A program made the position numbers and the translations under genes. This document shows positions 33,129 through 44,163 of a stretch of 64,000 nucleotides of DNA, piece by piece. Below the pieces are notes generated by a model. The model was not told where the DNA came from. It did not search any database and saw only the letters and a list, made by a program, of their open reading frames with translations. Origin of the DNA: Thamnidium elegans. Its lineage: Eukaryota > Mucoromycota > Mucoromycetes > Mucorales > Mucoraceae. The DNA lies in contig JAIXMG010000002.1 in assembly GCA_025201345.1 (NCBI GenBank), positions 372,001 through 436,000 of the forward strand, read 5' to 3'. Position 1 is the first letter of the stretch. Each line of letters opens with the position of its first letter.

Positions 33129-33715
33129 TTGCATAAAAATGGTTGACTATTAAGGAGGTTGATCTACACATTAGAGGATCCCGTGAAGTAAGTTTGTAAA
33201 CTGTATACGTTCCCTTTTTCTTGTTACATAGAGTATTTAAGACAGTATATACATAAAAGAAAAAAATTAATATAAACTTACAATAACCTCTATAACAATT
33301 AAAGTCTTGTTACTATTTGAGAGAGAGAGAGATATATATATATAGGCTGTAAAACACAGTAGGTAGAATGACCACAGATTTATTATTATTATTTTTTATA
33401 AATAAAGTAGTAATACGCCACTTAACAAAACATACACATAAAACGTCATTCTGCCTTAGTGTGCGTTGGCGAAGCAGAAAACATTTCCAGAATTTCTACA
33501 AAAATGCAATTGAGGATTAACCTTTTTTTCTTTGGGGACATTTCTTCGAGCCAATATACAATTCTCCCCCTCAGTTTTCATCTGATCTACATGGCTGAAT
33601 AACGGGTCCGTACGAATTCAAACAACTTTCGAAATATGCAGTGACTAAACCAGCTCCAACAAGACAGAGAACAGAGATGAAAATGAGGATATTTGATTTT
33701 TTCATTTTGATTACG
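33129..33715. repeat. Duplicated block, copy 1
   Basis: Shares long near-identical stretches with 40990-41485, for example AATTAATATAAACTTACAAT, the GA-repeat/TA-repeat tract, GACCACAGATTTATTATTAT and GTGTGCGTTGGCGAAGCAGA. Covers the 5' flank of unit H and the whole of unit I. Differences are few, mainly small indels. Confidence 0.85.
33450..33705 (-). pseudogene. CBM14 array unit I, truncated
   Basis: Begins with ATG 33705 and a signal peptide variant (MKKSNILIFISVLCLVGAGL), reads YFESCLNSYGPVIQPC and stops at TGA after 45 codons. Family-like text continues downstream out of frame (KKCPQRKK). This unit is the partner of unit K, with which it shares a nearly identical 3' flank of about 250 bp. 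Confidence 0.7.
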
Positions 33716-33958
33716 GTTTTTAATAACTAAAGGCATCATTTTATATATATGTAGTTATTTCAATTTATTAAAGAGTAAAGTCTTAAAGGTTAAAATTTAG
33801 TTCATGTAGGTAATTCTTATTTTGTTTTTATTTTATGTATATTAATGACAGTAACATAGATCATTAAACTATGAAAAAAGGATAGAGATAGAGTAATAGA
33901 ATGAAATGAGAGTTTTTTTTTTTTTAGAAAAAAAATGAGTGTATATGTGTAATTTCTT

Positions 33959-35514
33959 TTAGATGGTTATTATAGTTTTATCATCCTTTGTTGTTGAAGC
34001 ACTACCGTCTTTCTCTTGGTTAAATTGGTCTTCAAGCCAATCGTTTTCAAAAACAACTTCACTACGATTAGGTTGGTCTGCAACGTCGTCTACCTCTTCC
34101 ATTTTAACTTCATTATTCGAGACTTTGCTAGCACTACTAAGTACAACTCTTCTAGAGATACCTCTTGCATCAAAATATACCAGCATATCAGCTACATTAG
34201 CACCTGCTCCTATCGTCCTTTGTGCAATATATCCAGCATCTTGCCCGTATTTCTTATTAACCACTTGTATAAGACTATCTCGAGAGGAACCTAATACAGC
34301 TGAAGCAGCTGAAGCAACTCCTCCTGCAATCTTGGCCACAGCTTGTAATGCAGACATACCGAAATGTCTTTGCGCATTTTCAACAGGCTCTCTAGTTTTC
34401 ATTTGGTCATTATCATAAACCATGGAATTGATACCGGATACTGCAGACGTTACTGCCATATCGACAAGCCCTGCGGCCATTTGTGATACAGAACTAGTTG
34501 TGTTGTAAACTACTTCAAATGCTCTTCGTTCTTCTTCACTTAATTGCATAGGTTCTTGTGTTGGTGCAATACGATCTTCAAGCATTTTACCACCACTAAA
34601 AAATAATAATAATAATTGTGTTAGATATAATGATTTTTTTTTTTTAAAAAAAAAAAAAAAAAGTTATTTTACTTAGTAATTCCTTTCGCTAATGCTTGTC
34701 CTGCTAATACAAGACCATGAGCGATCCAATCTGATCCAGTTACCATTGCACTGCCAGATTGATAGAGTAATCGAACATTTCTAATTTTAGTTGGGTCATT
34801 CTAAAATAGGTAATTGTGATTAAACTTCTTTTTCTGTAAACCATAAATATATGCAATCTTATTTTACCTCGAAATTAGAGTTACCAACATAAACAGGCAA
34901 TTTCTGTCCTCTTTCTGCTTCTTGGTGAGAAATAAAATCTTCTTCGTTTAATATACTTTCTGCATCAGATCGATCTAAATGAACATTGCCTGCAACTACT
35001 TGTGTTACTTCACAAGAGGCTGGATTCACCATCGCTAATGTATTCTTCATTTGATGTCGGTTCTCGTATTTTATAAAATAAGTAAGTACGTCTTGTAATT
35101 CACTGAATGTCACTTCGTCCGAATCACTATAAAAGAGAGAGAGAGAGTACATATTAAAAAAAAAAGAGAACAGTAGAATATTACTTTATAAAGTTACCTG
35201 CAATCGACTCTCCATAAACCACCTTGAGCCCTAGGAAAGATGAGTGTACGTTCATCTTGTAACCAAGCTTTAGATCTCGAGACAAGTACAATGGTACACT
35301 TTTCTTCGTCATAAAAATCGAAAAATCGTAATAAAAGTAGTTGTTGGTCAGCACTTGGGTCAGTAGTGATATAAGCTACTAAATGACCTTCACCGATAAG
35401 AGTTAAAATGCCTTCATCAAATGAAGATACTGATACTCTATCGACAAGACATAAATAGGTTAAAGTGCTAGGATCAATTTGATCAGGCGAAGGTGTAATA
35501 GGTAATATCGCCAT
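33959..35514 (-). CDS. Spartin-like senescence-domain protein
   Basis: Four exons (35198-35514, 34868-35126, 34673-34800, 33959-34595) give 446 residues. The C-terminal 220 residues match the senescence/spartin domain: SGSAMVTGSDWIAHGLVLAG, LAKGITKNGGKMLEDRI, YNTTSSVSQMAAGLVDMAV, MSALQAVAKIAGGVASAAS and VNKKYGQDAGYIAQRTIGAG. Hydrophobic glycine/alanine helices are typical of this lipid-associating domain. Animal spartin acts on lipid droplets, lipophagy and endosomal traffic; plant relatives are linked to senescence and lipid binding. The N-terminal region (LVDRVSVSSFDEGILTLI) is a beta-rich module seen in fungal members. The acidic C-terminal tail has no motif I recognise. It starts only 148 bp downstream of the Sea4 stop, on the same strand. 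Confidence 0.82.
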
Positions 35515-35662
35515 TTTTAACAGTAATAATAATTATAAAAAAAAAAGAGAGAGAAAAATAAAGCAGAGTGATTTATAAACTAATTTTAAGAAACTCTTGG
35601 CTGAGTTAGCATGATTTTTTTTTATATATATACATTTGCACGATCATCTTTATTGTTCCTAA

Positions 35663-38600
35663 TTAAATTTGGCATTGACAAGTACAATTACTGACAGGAC
35701 AAGTAGAGTGTTTTTGAAACCAATCAAACATATGCACTGCGTGTCCTCCATGACGACAAGTTTGACACCAAGTGAACCAAAGGTCAAATCCTGCTGGATC
35801 CACTAATAATATCAACAAAGTCAAAAAAAAATAATTTCTTTTTACTATTTCAATACATGAGTTTACCTTTATGTGTATCATTTGCAATAATTGTTTGCCT
35901 CAATTGATCAATTGGGGTTCCCATATGCAAAAGGCATAAAGCGCACCGAGGCAAAGGTTTTCTACAACTTGAACACACTGTACTCTATCAAGAGAAATCA
36001 AATGTTAAATACAAACTTTAATTGTGATATCTTTGTATTACCTTTTGTTTACCGGATGCTCGACCACCAGGATTACTGGTTTGAACATTCATTCGCTTTC
36101 CTTCTCTATTTCGAGCATTCTGTATAACAAGACTATGCCCCAAAGATTGTGCACAGAAATTACATCGAACATAAACTTGAGGTGGTGCGATTTCGCTAGA
36201 ATTCATACGCTTTCCACGCTGAATATCAAATTTAGCTCGTGCATGCCACATTTGCCATCTATCCATTAGTAATCGGTAACTAGACAAATGAGAAAGTAAG
36301 TATATAAAATAACATTACATCATAATCATATGCTTTTTACTTTTCGACCCAATCTTCAACTCTACTATCTTTAAATCGTTTTGGTACAATGTAACTCATG
36401 ATCAAACTGGCTGTTTGTACATCGCCATATCTATCAAGTGCTTGTTCTAGTAATTCTACTCCCTTCAAAGTTAACCCTGTAACAACTACACCTTCTACAT
36501 CTCCTTCTCGAACTAATTTCTCTAGGGTTCGATTTAAATATAATGACATCTAGACTTGATTTAGAAACTGTAACAATATATATATATATATATATATATC
36601 CTACCTGATCATCATCTAATACACGAAGAGCTATTGCCATACGCTCTCTTAATGGTAATCCTGGTTCATCCAATACTCTATACCAGTCATTTGAAGCAAT
36701 ATAAGCAAAAATAGCTCTTAAATAAGGTCGATCTACCATATCGCTACTTAATGATTCGCAAATATCCTTCCATGTATGATTTGTATTTGTACCCTCTACT
36801 TGATAGCTAGCCAAAATAGCAGACATTAATTTACGTTGTTGTTCTACGCAAAAAAAAAAAAAAAAAAAAAATTAATTAATTTTTCATGCATGTCGTTATT
36901 TAAATTAATTTTACCTTCTTTATGTTCTCTGCCTCTTGCACTCCCCAAGGCACGAATTGCTCTTTCTGGTGAACCGTGAAACAAGGCTAAACCAGCAGCC
37001 TTATCATATTCCTCACGAGACTCGAGACTATTTTTTTTTTTTTTTTAGGTTAAATCAACTTTTTAACCAGTAATACAAATAAATAAAAACTTACGTTACT
37101 AATTCCAATTCAAACTCTTGAATATCAAATGCAAATCCACAAGCAGATAAAGCAAGATTTCTTTGAGCATATTTTGCAGTATTCACCATTGGCAAATGGT
37201 TAGTAGGATCGGTGGTATCTAAGCCGGCAATAGTCGTCGTATCTTCTGTTATTTTTCGTTGATTTGAAGCTTGTCTTGATAACTTTGGTGACGAATTTGA
37301 ACGAGGTGTATTGGCAGGTGATCGATTATTACGGCCTTGAGATCCCATCCAAATACCATAAACACCATGAAAACTATAATCAGCGTTTCCAACTTTAGAT
37401 AACGTCGTAGATATTTGATCCGCAATTTTCATCCATGACCAAAGTTCTTTTAGTTTACGATCATCTTTTACAATTGATATATTTTTTGTACACTAAAGAT
37501 ATAAAAATTAATACCTTTTCTTTCTCTCCCCCACAAATATATATTTCAGCTTACATCCATTGAATAACCTTCGTTCAATCTTTTTCTCATGACAACTGAT
37601 ATATCTTTATCTAACTCCTTGGCTAATGCTTTATCTGTATTGAATATAATCGTATCTGATTCAAAATCTGGATTTCTTTGTCTAAGTTTTTAGCAAATCA
37701 GCAATAATTGCACATAACAATAAAATAATAAAAAAAAACTTACGGTGACGAAAATTCATCGTCATCATGCATGGTCAATTGTATCATCTTGTTATTGATA
37801 CTTTCAGAGGATGGAGGATAATACGATAGCAGTCCTCTCTTTGCCGTCATGACCATACCACCAATAGGTTGCCAAGATATCTGACAAGCCTCTTGTACTT
37901 TAATCGACTCAAATTTTCCATCTTTATGCACAGTTAATAAATTATGTACATTTGGTATCGGTTTTGTAGATGAAGAAATAGAGTTAGGTATAAATGAAAA
38001 CGTAGTGAATTCCTTATTACTAGATCGAGTCTTGCGACTTTTCCAAAGTACTGGAATACTCAATTCATCACCATCGTTTACCAAACTATGCAAGGCGTTA
38101 TGCGACGTACTCTTTTCTAGCTTTGAAACTGATGGTGTAGGTGCAACCGTTGAAGACTTTTGGACAGACGAATCTACGGCTGATTGCAACGAACAGGTCT
38201 CTTGAATATCCCACAAGTTGATATAGAATGAATCTTTGGTTAATGAAGCCAAAAAACCAGGTTGTGAAGGTGAGAATACAAGTTTGGATAGGTTGGTCTT
38301 GTTTTCGGGGTTAAGTGTAAGTACTGCTTCATTATTCTTTCGAATATCCCATAATTTAATAATACCTTCTTCGGTATAAGAAGCTAATCGGTAAGCACTG
38401 AAAGGATCGATCGTAATTCCGTGTACTGCTTTAGTCGCAAATTGTAAAGGGTTGGAACCTAGATCTGCTCTAATATCATATACTCGAAGGTACTTGTTAC
38501 CCATGCCTGCAATTAAAAGAGGTGCATTGGCATGTTCGGACCATGCACAAGAAGAAATAGCTTCAGATGATCCATATTGTCTAACTGGTCCTTGTTCTCT

Positions 38601-39653
38601 TGTCCTAACGATTTTTTTTTTGTTAGAATCAATGCTTTTTTTTTTTTTTTTTTTTTTTTTTTCAGTATTGTTTTATAATTTAAATTACCCAGCGGCAGAT
38701 GTAGACATTGGTGGTATATCGTTAAACCTCGATCTGTCTAAATATTATTATTTTTTAATGCATAAGAAATTTAATATACAAATATGCACCACTAAATTCA
38801 TTTACCTTCATAAGTATCATTTCTGCCGTCAAATCGCCATTGGGTACTAATTGAAGAACGAGACTCTTGCTGTACATGACCTCGAATAGATGGAAATGCG
38901 GTAGGTGTTTGAGACCCTGTGGGCGTATTACAATAACTATCTAATGATCGAGATACATCCCATACCAAAAGACAAGGATCGTTACGGACTTTATCGAGCC
39001 CAGCAGCTAATAAATGTGGATGTGTCTTTGAAAACGATACAACGTTACTGGAACGTGACATCTTTACTCCCAACGAAGGATATTGCTTTTGTTGATGCTG
39101 TTGTGGTGTGGGTTGTTGCTGTTGTTGTCGGATACTATTTAAATTGGTACTAGAATTATTGTTACTGTTATAAATTGTCGCTCGTCCCTGTGTAGGTGTT
39201 TCGATACCATCGGAATTAGGGTAATCTGTCAATGAATGTTCTTGCATACGCACAAGTAATGTCTTTCCTGTCGTTAAACCAACAGCGACTAAATCAGGGC
39301 AGTTGGGATCCGGAGACCAATCAGCACACTATTACATGTATATAAAAGACGTAATCATTAACAAGGCTCTTTTATATTTTCGTTAAAAAAATGTTGTTAC
39401 CATCATTAACGTAATATCAGGAATAGTAGAGATATAGCGCGCTCTTCCAGGTGAGTCATTGGTCTATAATAATAATAATAATAATACAATATTTTTTTAT
39501 TTTATTTATTTTAGATTAGACAAAGCATGGTAACAAGGTAGAGATTATTACTTCTGGAACCCATTGATATAACTTCAATTCTGTTCCACCAGCGAGAAAC
39601 TGACTATGATCACCGTGTGGTGACCAAATAATAGATCTTTGCACTACAACCAT
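35663..39653 (-). CDS. SEA4: SEA/GATOR2 complex subunit Sea4 (Mios)
   Basis: Thirteen exons (39552-39653, 39401-39463, 38806-39328, 38689-38737, 37744-38604, 37555-37681, 37095-37492, 36915-37027, 36605-36843, 36341-36549, 36042-36279, 35867-35984, 35663-35802) sum to 1059 residues. The N-terminal half is a WD40 propeller ([61 protein letters not shown]), with a Gln/Asn-rich insert in one blade. An alpha-solenoid follows. The C-terminus is a paired zinc-binding domain: [37 protein letters not shown] and [12 protein letters not shown], the Mios/Sea4 signature. The complex (SEACAT, GATOR2) sits on the vacuole/lysosome and promotes TORC1 signalling by opposing GATOR1 when amino acids are present. 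Confidence in exact exon ends is moderate; the summed frame is intact. Confidence 0.9.
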
Positions 39654-40332
39654 ACTCTTTGCAAGATAAAATTAAAAAAAAAAAGAAAGACGTAAACAAT
39701 AAAGTAAGAGACAGCAGCCTTCATTTTTAGATGCGTTTTTCTCGCTCGCTCGCTCTTTCTCTCTGTGTACACTCCGCTCGTCATTTTGGTGGACAGACCG
39801 TTCACAAAAGCAGTCTCCATATATGCTCATGTACACTTGAGAAATAACATGATTAAGGTATTTTCTGTCGAAAAATATAACGAAATAGCTATTTCCGTCT
39901 CTGGGGAATACATTATTCGAGAATAAGCTTCTTTGAAGGTACCATCAACTTTAAATCTCTGCTCCAGTGAAATTTGCATATTAATTTAACGTTAATTTAA
40001 TCATTCAAAGTATCAAATAAACTCTATTAGAACTGAGCGAAGCACTCAAATACAGCTAAAAAACAGGATTGCTTTATACCGTGGATAATGTTACCTTTTC
40101 ATACCAATTGAATGTACAATTGCGCAACTCTGTGCTCTATAAACCTAGACTAAACGTCAAAAGTTACATGGTACAGAGGAAACATTTGAAGCTAGAATAA
40201 TCCAAACTACATACGAATATTTCCGCTAAACATATTCTGGGAATTAAGCCGATTTAGGTCAAGAGAGCAAGAGCATATTTTACTTCAGTGCCGATCAAGA
40301 TAAACGAAATTGACAACAATAATTTTAAACTG

Positions 40333-40368
<36 letters not shown>

Positions 40369-40616
40369 GTGCTTTGGGATTGAGGCTACGTACGGAATTA
40401 CAGCTGGAAGGAGTTTATTCTGATATGCGAACCCTTATTTCTCTACATCACCATCTCATACACGGTTTCTCTTTTCTGAAGAGATTTAGACTTTTACAGG
40501 TAGGAAAATAAAGGGGGCTCTCTCATTCTTTTACAGCAAAAAAGGTATGTCATAAACTGCTAATTTATTTTTTTATTTTAAAATTGATAATGGAACCTCT
40601 GTATATGGATGCATAT
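39654..40616. other. Intergenic spacer
   Basis: No gene. A 35-nt A-run lies at about 40331-40365. A short plus-strand stretch at 40233-40302 reads RFRSREQEHILLQCRSR, faintly like the terminal segment of LINE-type reverse transcriptases; too short to call. Confidence 0.45.
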
Positions 40617-40898
40617 TTAAATGAGCGTGTAGCGGTCTTTAGCGTTACAATCAACAAGTTCAGGATCTGTACAACTTCGCGTTTGGACATTAAACGCTAA
40701 CCCTTGGGGACATGTCTTTCTTTCTCCTGCACCATCAAGACAGTCATGATATGATTCACAGTTGTTATCAGCAGCAAAAAGTTGAGGAGTAATAGGTTGG
40801 CCGTCACCGTCTTCACAAAAAACTGGCTCTGTCTCGTTTGAACTAACAACAGCGAGGAAGAGAGCAGAGATGAGAATAAGAATACTTGTTTTTTGCAT
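40617..40898 (-). CDS. Secreted CBM14 (peritrophin-A) protein, unit J
   Basis: 93 residues from ATG 40898. Signal peptide MQKTSILILISALFLAVVSS, then the module with all six cysteines: PVFCEDGDG, NNCESYHDCLDGAGERKTC, PQGLAFNVQTRSCTDPE and LVDCNAK. The spacing equals that of unit D. The promoter flank (CTAAATATTGTTAAATAAATTACC, TATATC and a T-run/A-run pair at 40951-40975) is the family one. Although separated from the main array by the spartin-like and Sea4 genes, it lies on the same strand next to a duplicated block, so it belongs to the same expansion. Confidence 0.85.
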   Translation of the reverse strand: MQKTSILILISALFLAVVSSNETEPVFCEDGDGQPITPQLFAADNNCESYHDCLDGAGERKTCPQGLAFNVQTRSCTDPELVDCNAKDRYTLI

Positions 40899-40989
40899 TT
40901 TTGATATGAATTTCTAAATATTGTTAAATAAATTACCTACATTTATATCTTCTTTTTTTTTTTTAAAAAAAAAAAGGGAATTTCTCTTT

Positions 40990-41485
40990 GCATAGAAATG
41001 ATTGAAAATCAAGGAGGTTGATCTACACATTAGAAGAACCCGTAAAGTGAGTTTATAATCCATATACATAAAAGAAAAAAATTAATATAAACTTACAATA
41101 ACCTCTATAACAATTAAAGTCTTGTTACTATTTGAGAGAGAGAGAGAGATATATATAGGATGTAAAACACAGCAGGTATAATGACCACAGATTTATTATT
41201 ATTATTTTTTATAAATAAAGTAGTAATACGCCACTTAACAAAATATACACATAAAACGTCATTCTGCCTTAGTGTGCGTTGGCGAAGCAGAAAACATTTC
41301 CAGAATTTCTGCAATTGGGGACATTTCTTAAGCCAATATACAATTCTCAGTCATGTAAATCAGATAAAAACTAAGGGGGAATAACGGGACCGTACGGATT
41401 CAAACAACTTTCGAAAGATGCAGAGACTGAATCATCACCTGCAAGACAGAGAGCAGATATGAGAATGAGGATTACTGTCGATAGG
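40990..41485. repeat. Duplicated block, copy 2
   Basis: Partner of 33129-33715 in the same orientation, about 7.8 kb away. Covers the 5' flank of unit J and the whole of unit K. Copy 2 lacks about 40 bp present in copy 1 near the GTTCCCTTTTTCTTG segment and has a deletion inside the broken gene. Confidence 0.85.
41255..41485 (-). pseudogene. CBM14 array unit K, broken
   Basis: A relic very similar to unit I. The signal-peptide text is partly recognisable on the minus strand (ILILISALCLAGDDSVSAS in the reversed segment near 41415-41475), but the start region is altered. The chitin-binding part is shortened and frameshifted (GTVIPP..., ELYIGLRNVP). The conserved upstream element lies at about 41606-41635. 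Confidence 0.65.
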
Positions 41486-41859
41486 GCTTTCTAAAGAGCG
41501 CTAAATTAATTACTTGGATTTATACTTTTTTTTTCTAAAAAAAAAGGAGGGGACTATTCTGTTACTCTAACTTCTTGGAACGTTGGCCTACTGTATTTTG
41601 CTACTTTTATCATTTCGCCTGTTTCTTGTCGATCATTTTAAATATGTATCCTTCTTTTTCTCGTTGTATAGTGCATTTAAGGTACTATAAAAAATAATTA
41701 GTATAATGTATTGTGCTTACGGCCTTAGTTCGCGGGGAGGGGATCGATTCACATAAAAATAAAAACCAATTCGCGGATTTTTGAAGTCAATTCACGTTAA
41801 GTAGTCTTTCGATTTATACAGGTTCTTTATTTAAATACTTTGAAAAAACGTTGACAGAA

Positions 41860-42790
41860 TGTTAGTTGCAGTTTCTTAATGTATTTTGAGGAACATTATT
41901 ACATGCCTCAGTAAGTCTTGTATGAAGATCTTCAGTAGCATCGAACTTATTACGCTTAACACTATTTAACAATAGTCCAAAATTGTTCAATATGGTTCAA
42001 TTCAGGTAGATAAGAAGGCAAGTAGATGCATCTGTACCCTCTACTGGTAAGTAAATTATCAATGCCTTTGTGACTATCAATAGGGGCATTATCCATGACA
42101 AGATAGAGCTCTTTTAAGTCCGGGAATCTATCTAACTGATCTAAGGTTCTCTTTAAAAACTCAATATATAATTCCCAGTTCTTGTAACTGTCTTTACATT
42201 TGCTTTCGCATTAGCACTTATCTTTTACAGGCTCCTGCAACTTTTTTTTTCTTATTCGAGCCACTCTGACATTTATGTTAACCACATCAACTGTTGAAAT
42301 TGTGCCTATAATAGTGTGTATTTCTGCTCTAGTAACAGGAGCCTCAGTAATGGCAAGCGTATTACGGACAGGGCTACAAAGTGAAGGCCTCATATTAATA
42401 TCGAAAGCAGATTCATCAATAAAAATACAATTTTGCATATAGTCTACGTCTGCTGCAGTCCGTTTTAAAGCCCATTCGTATCCGGTCACGATACGTGTAA
42501 TATCGTTTTAAGCCATAGGTTGACGGGTGACTTTCTTCATCAAAAAATTACAGTTATGCAAAATAAAGCTGTTGACCATGCTTTTATTTAAATTAAACCC
42601 TTCAAATATTTTGGTTAAACTTTCCACAGCTTCATCGGTTGTTGCATAAGACTTTTCGTCATAGAGCTCAATAATACGCTTCCTTTGTTCTTCTTGAAGC
42701 TGGCTCCGGGAATACTGTAATCTGTGGAAGCGATTCTTATGATGGACCTGCAAGATTGGCTCTCATCCTTTTTAGGTTTCTGTATATGGA
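41860..42790 (-). pseudogene. Broken Tc1/mariner-like DDE transposase
   Basis: Minus-strand text in nearly one frame gives a helix-turn-helix-like N-terminal part (QLQEEQRKRIIELYDEKSY), then YEWALKRTAADVDY, the first catalytic segment CIFIDESAFDINMR, the second LYLVMDNAPIDSHKGIDNLL and the third YLPSYLPELNHIEQFWTIVK. This is the DDE_3 endonuclease layout (D, D, E). It is interrupted by in-frame TAA codons near 42512 and 42208 and by a frameshift near 41970, after IVK. I could not identify terminal inverted repeats or a TA target duplication. It is a dead copy. Confidence 0.8.
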
Positions 42791-42799
42791 AATAAAAAA

Positions 42800-44163
42800 C
42801 GAATGCCATTCACTATGTAAAGACCTAATGACCTCTGAATGATCATGGCTATACTTATTATTACTATCGTCTATGATGTCTATTATAACTCTTATGCTTT
42901 ATACTTTAACTTATGCTTAAACACGATTATTATACTTTACTATTTTTATGATAATAAAAAGATAATCATTTTTCTATCTATAAATTATAACAATCCCTTA
43001 TAACCCAATTATTACACAATCATTTTATAATAACCCAAACCGAATTACCATCAAGAAACTCGATTTATACTCATAAACTACGTTTCGTGACCAATACCAA
43101 AAGCTATGTCAGATGTAAAATAAATCCTATAGAGGTAACTGCAAACATTTAATTGAGTAAGACCAGGTTTATTTCTATTTTTCAATGAATATACTCCTCT
43201 TCTCTTTATTTGATAATATATTATAATAAAGTTGGTTATAGTTGAGTGGGGGTATTGTAGTAAGAGTGTTATAGTAAAATTAAAACCGATTAGAGTTGAT
43301 TGCGGCATTATGGTGACAGATTTATTCTTCTTCATTGTAACTGTCTTCTTCGTCTTCTTGAATCTATTGTTCAGTTGATTTAAAGTAACATCAATCAACC
43401 TTAACTGACTCTTATTACTAAAATCTATAATGACATTGCAACATAGCGACCCTATGCATCTGCTTTTCCATGAGCTTTGTTTAATACCATTACTAATGCG
43501 AAGCGTATTAGAACCCAAAGTCCCCTCCAGTCCAGCAAAGACGGCCTTATCCGGTGAATTTATTTTCGGCGCTCGGCTTGGTTATTGTCTCGTACCTGTC
43601 CAAATCAAGTAGAGCCCTTTCCTTATTGTTTCGCTCAAGTCGATCCCTTATTTGTTTATCACTTGCCATTTAGTATTTCAAAATCCAGCTAATTATATAA
43701 AAAAGACCATTTACCAGTGTCAATTTAGAGAAAATCCTGGAACGACACCACCTTATAATAAGGAAATATTTAGACATTTGGTTATATAAAAGGTATTTGC
43801 TTGTATATGAATTCATTGTTTAAAAAAAAAAAAAGGAAAAAGAAAAGAAAAGGATGGAATAAATAGGTTAATTTAATCATTATAAAAAGGGGTTTATTTA
43901 ACTATGATAAAAAAAGGGTGATAGGTGAACAATAATGGATTATTATACTTTAAATAGTTCTTGAAACCACCCAAGTTATTGTACCAATAAATATACTGTG
44001 TATCTTTTTCTGCAAGAGCTCAAACATTAGAACCATTTCAAAAATTTATTGTATTTATTAGGATTAAAAATATAGATGTTCACGACATCTTTTTATTGGT
44101 AAAATGAGGTAGAAAAAAAAAGTGTATGTAAAGTAGTAGTTTGATAAAATGTTAATTATTAAT
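42800..44163. other. Spacer, possible transposon remnants
   Basis: Between 43080 and 43600 the minus strand is open for 146 codons and less AT-rich in its first part (DKAVFAGLEGTLGSNTLRIS), which may be another transposon fragment; no domain can be named. The remainder is AT-rich with A-runs. No supportable gene. Confidence 0.4.

Noticed and set aside
34016..34418. Open frames antisense to the spartin-like gene
   Set aside because: Shadows of the real exon; their translations lack domain content.
40233..40302. Short LINE-like text (REQEHILLQCRSR)
   Set aside because: Only about 20 residues are protein-like and no reverse transcriptase motif is found nearby.
43078..43518. 146-codon open frame on the minus strand
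   Set aside because: Only the first part is protein-like; the rest is Ile/Tyr-rich AT translation. Possibly a transposon fragment, but not supportable as a gene.
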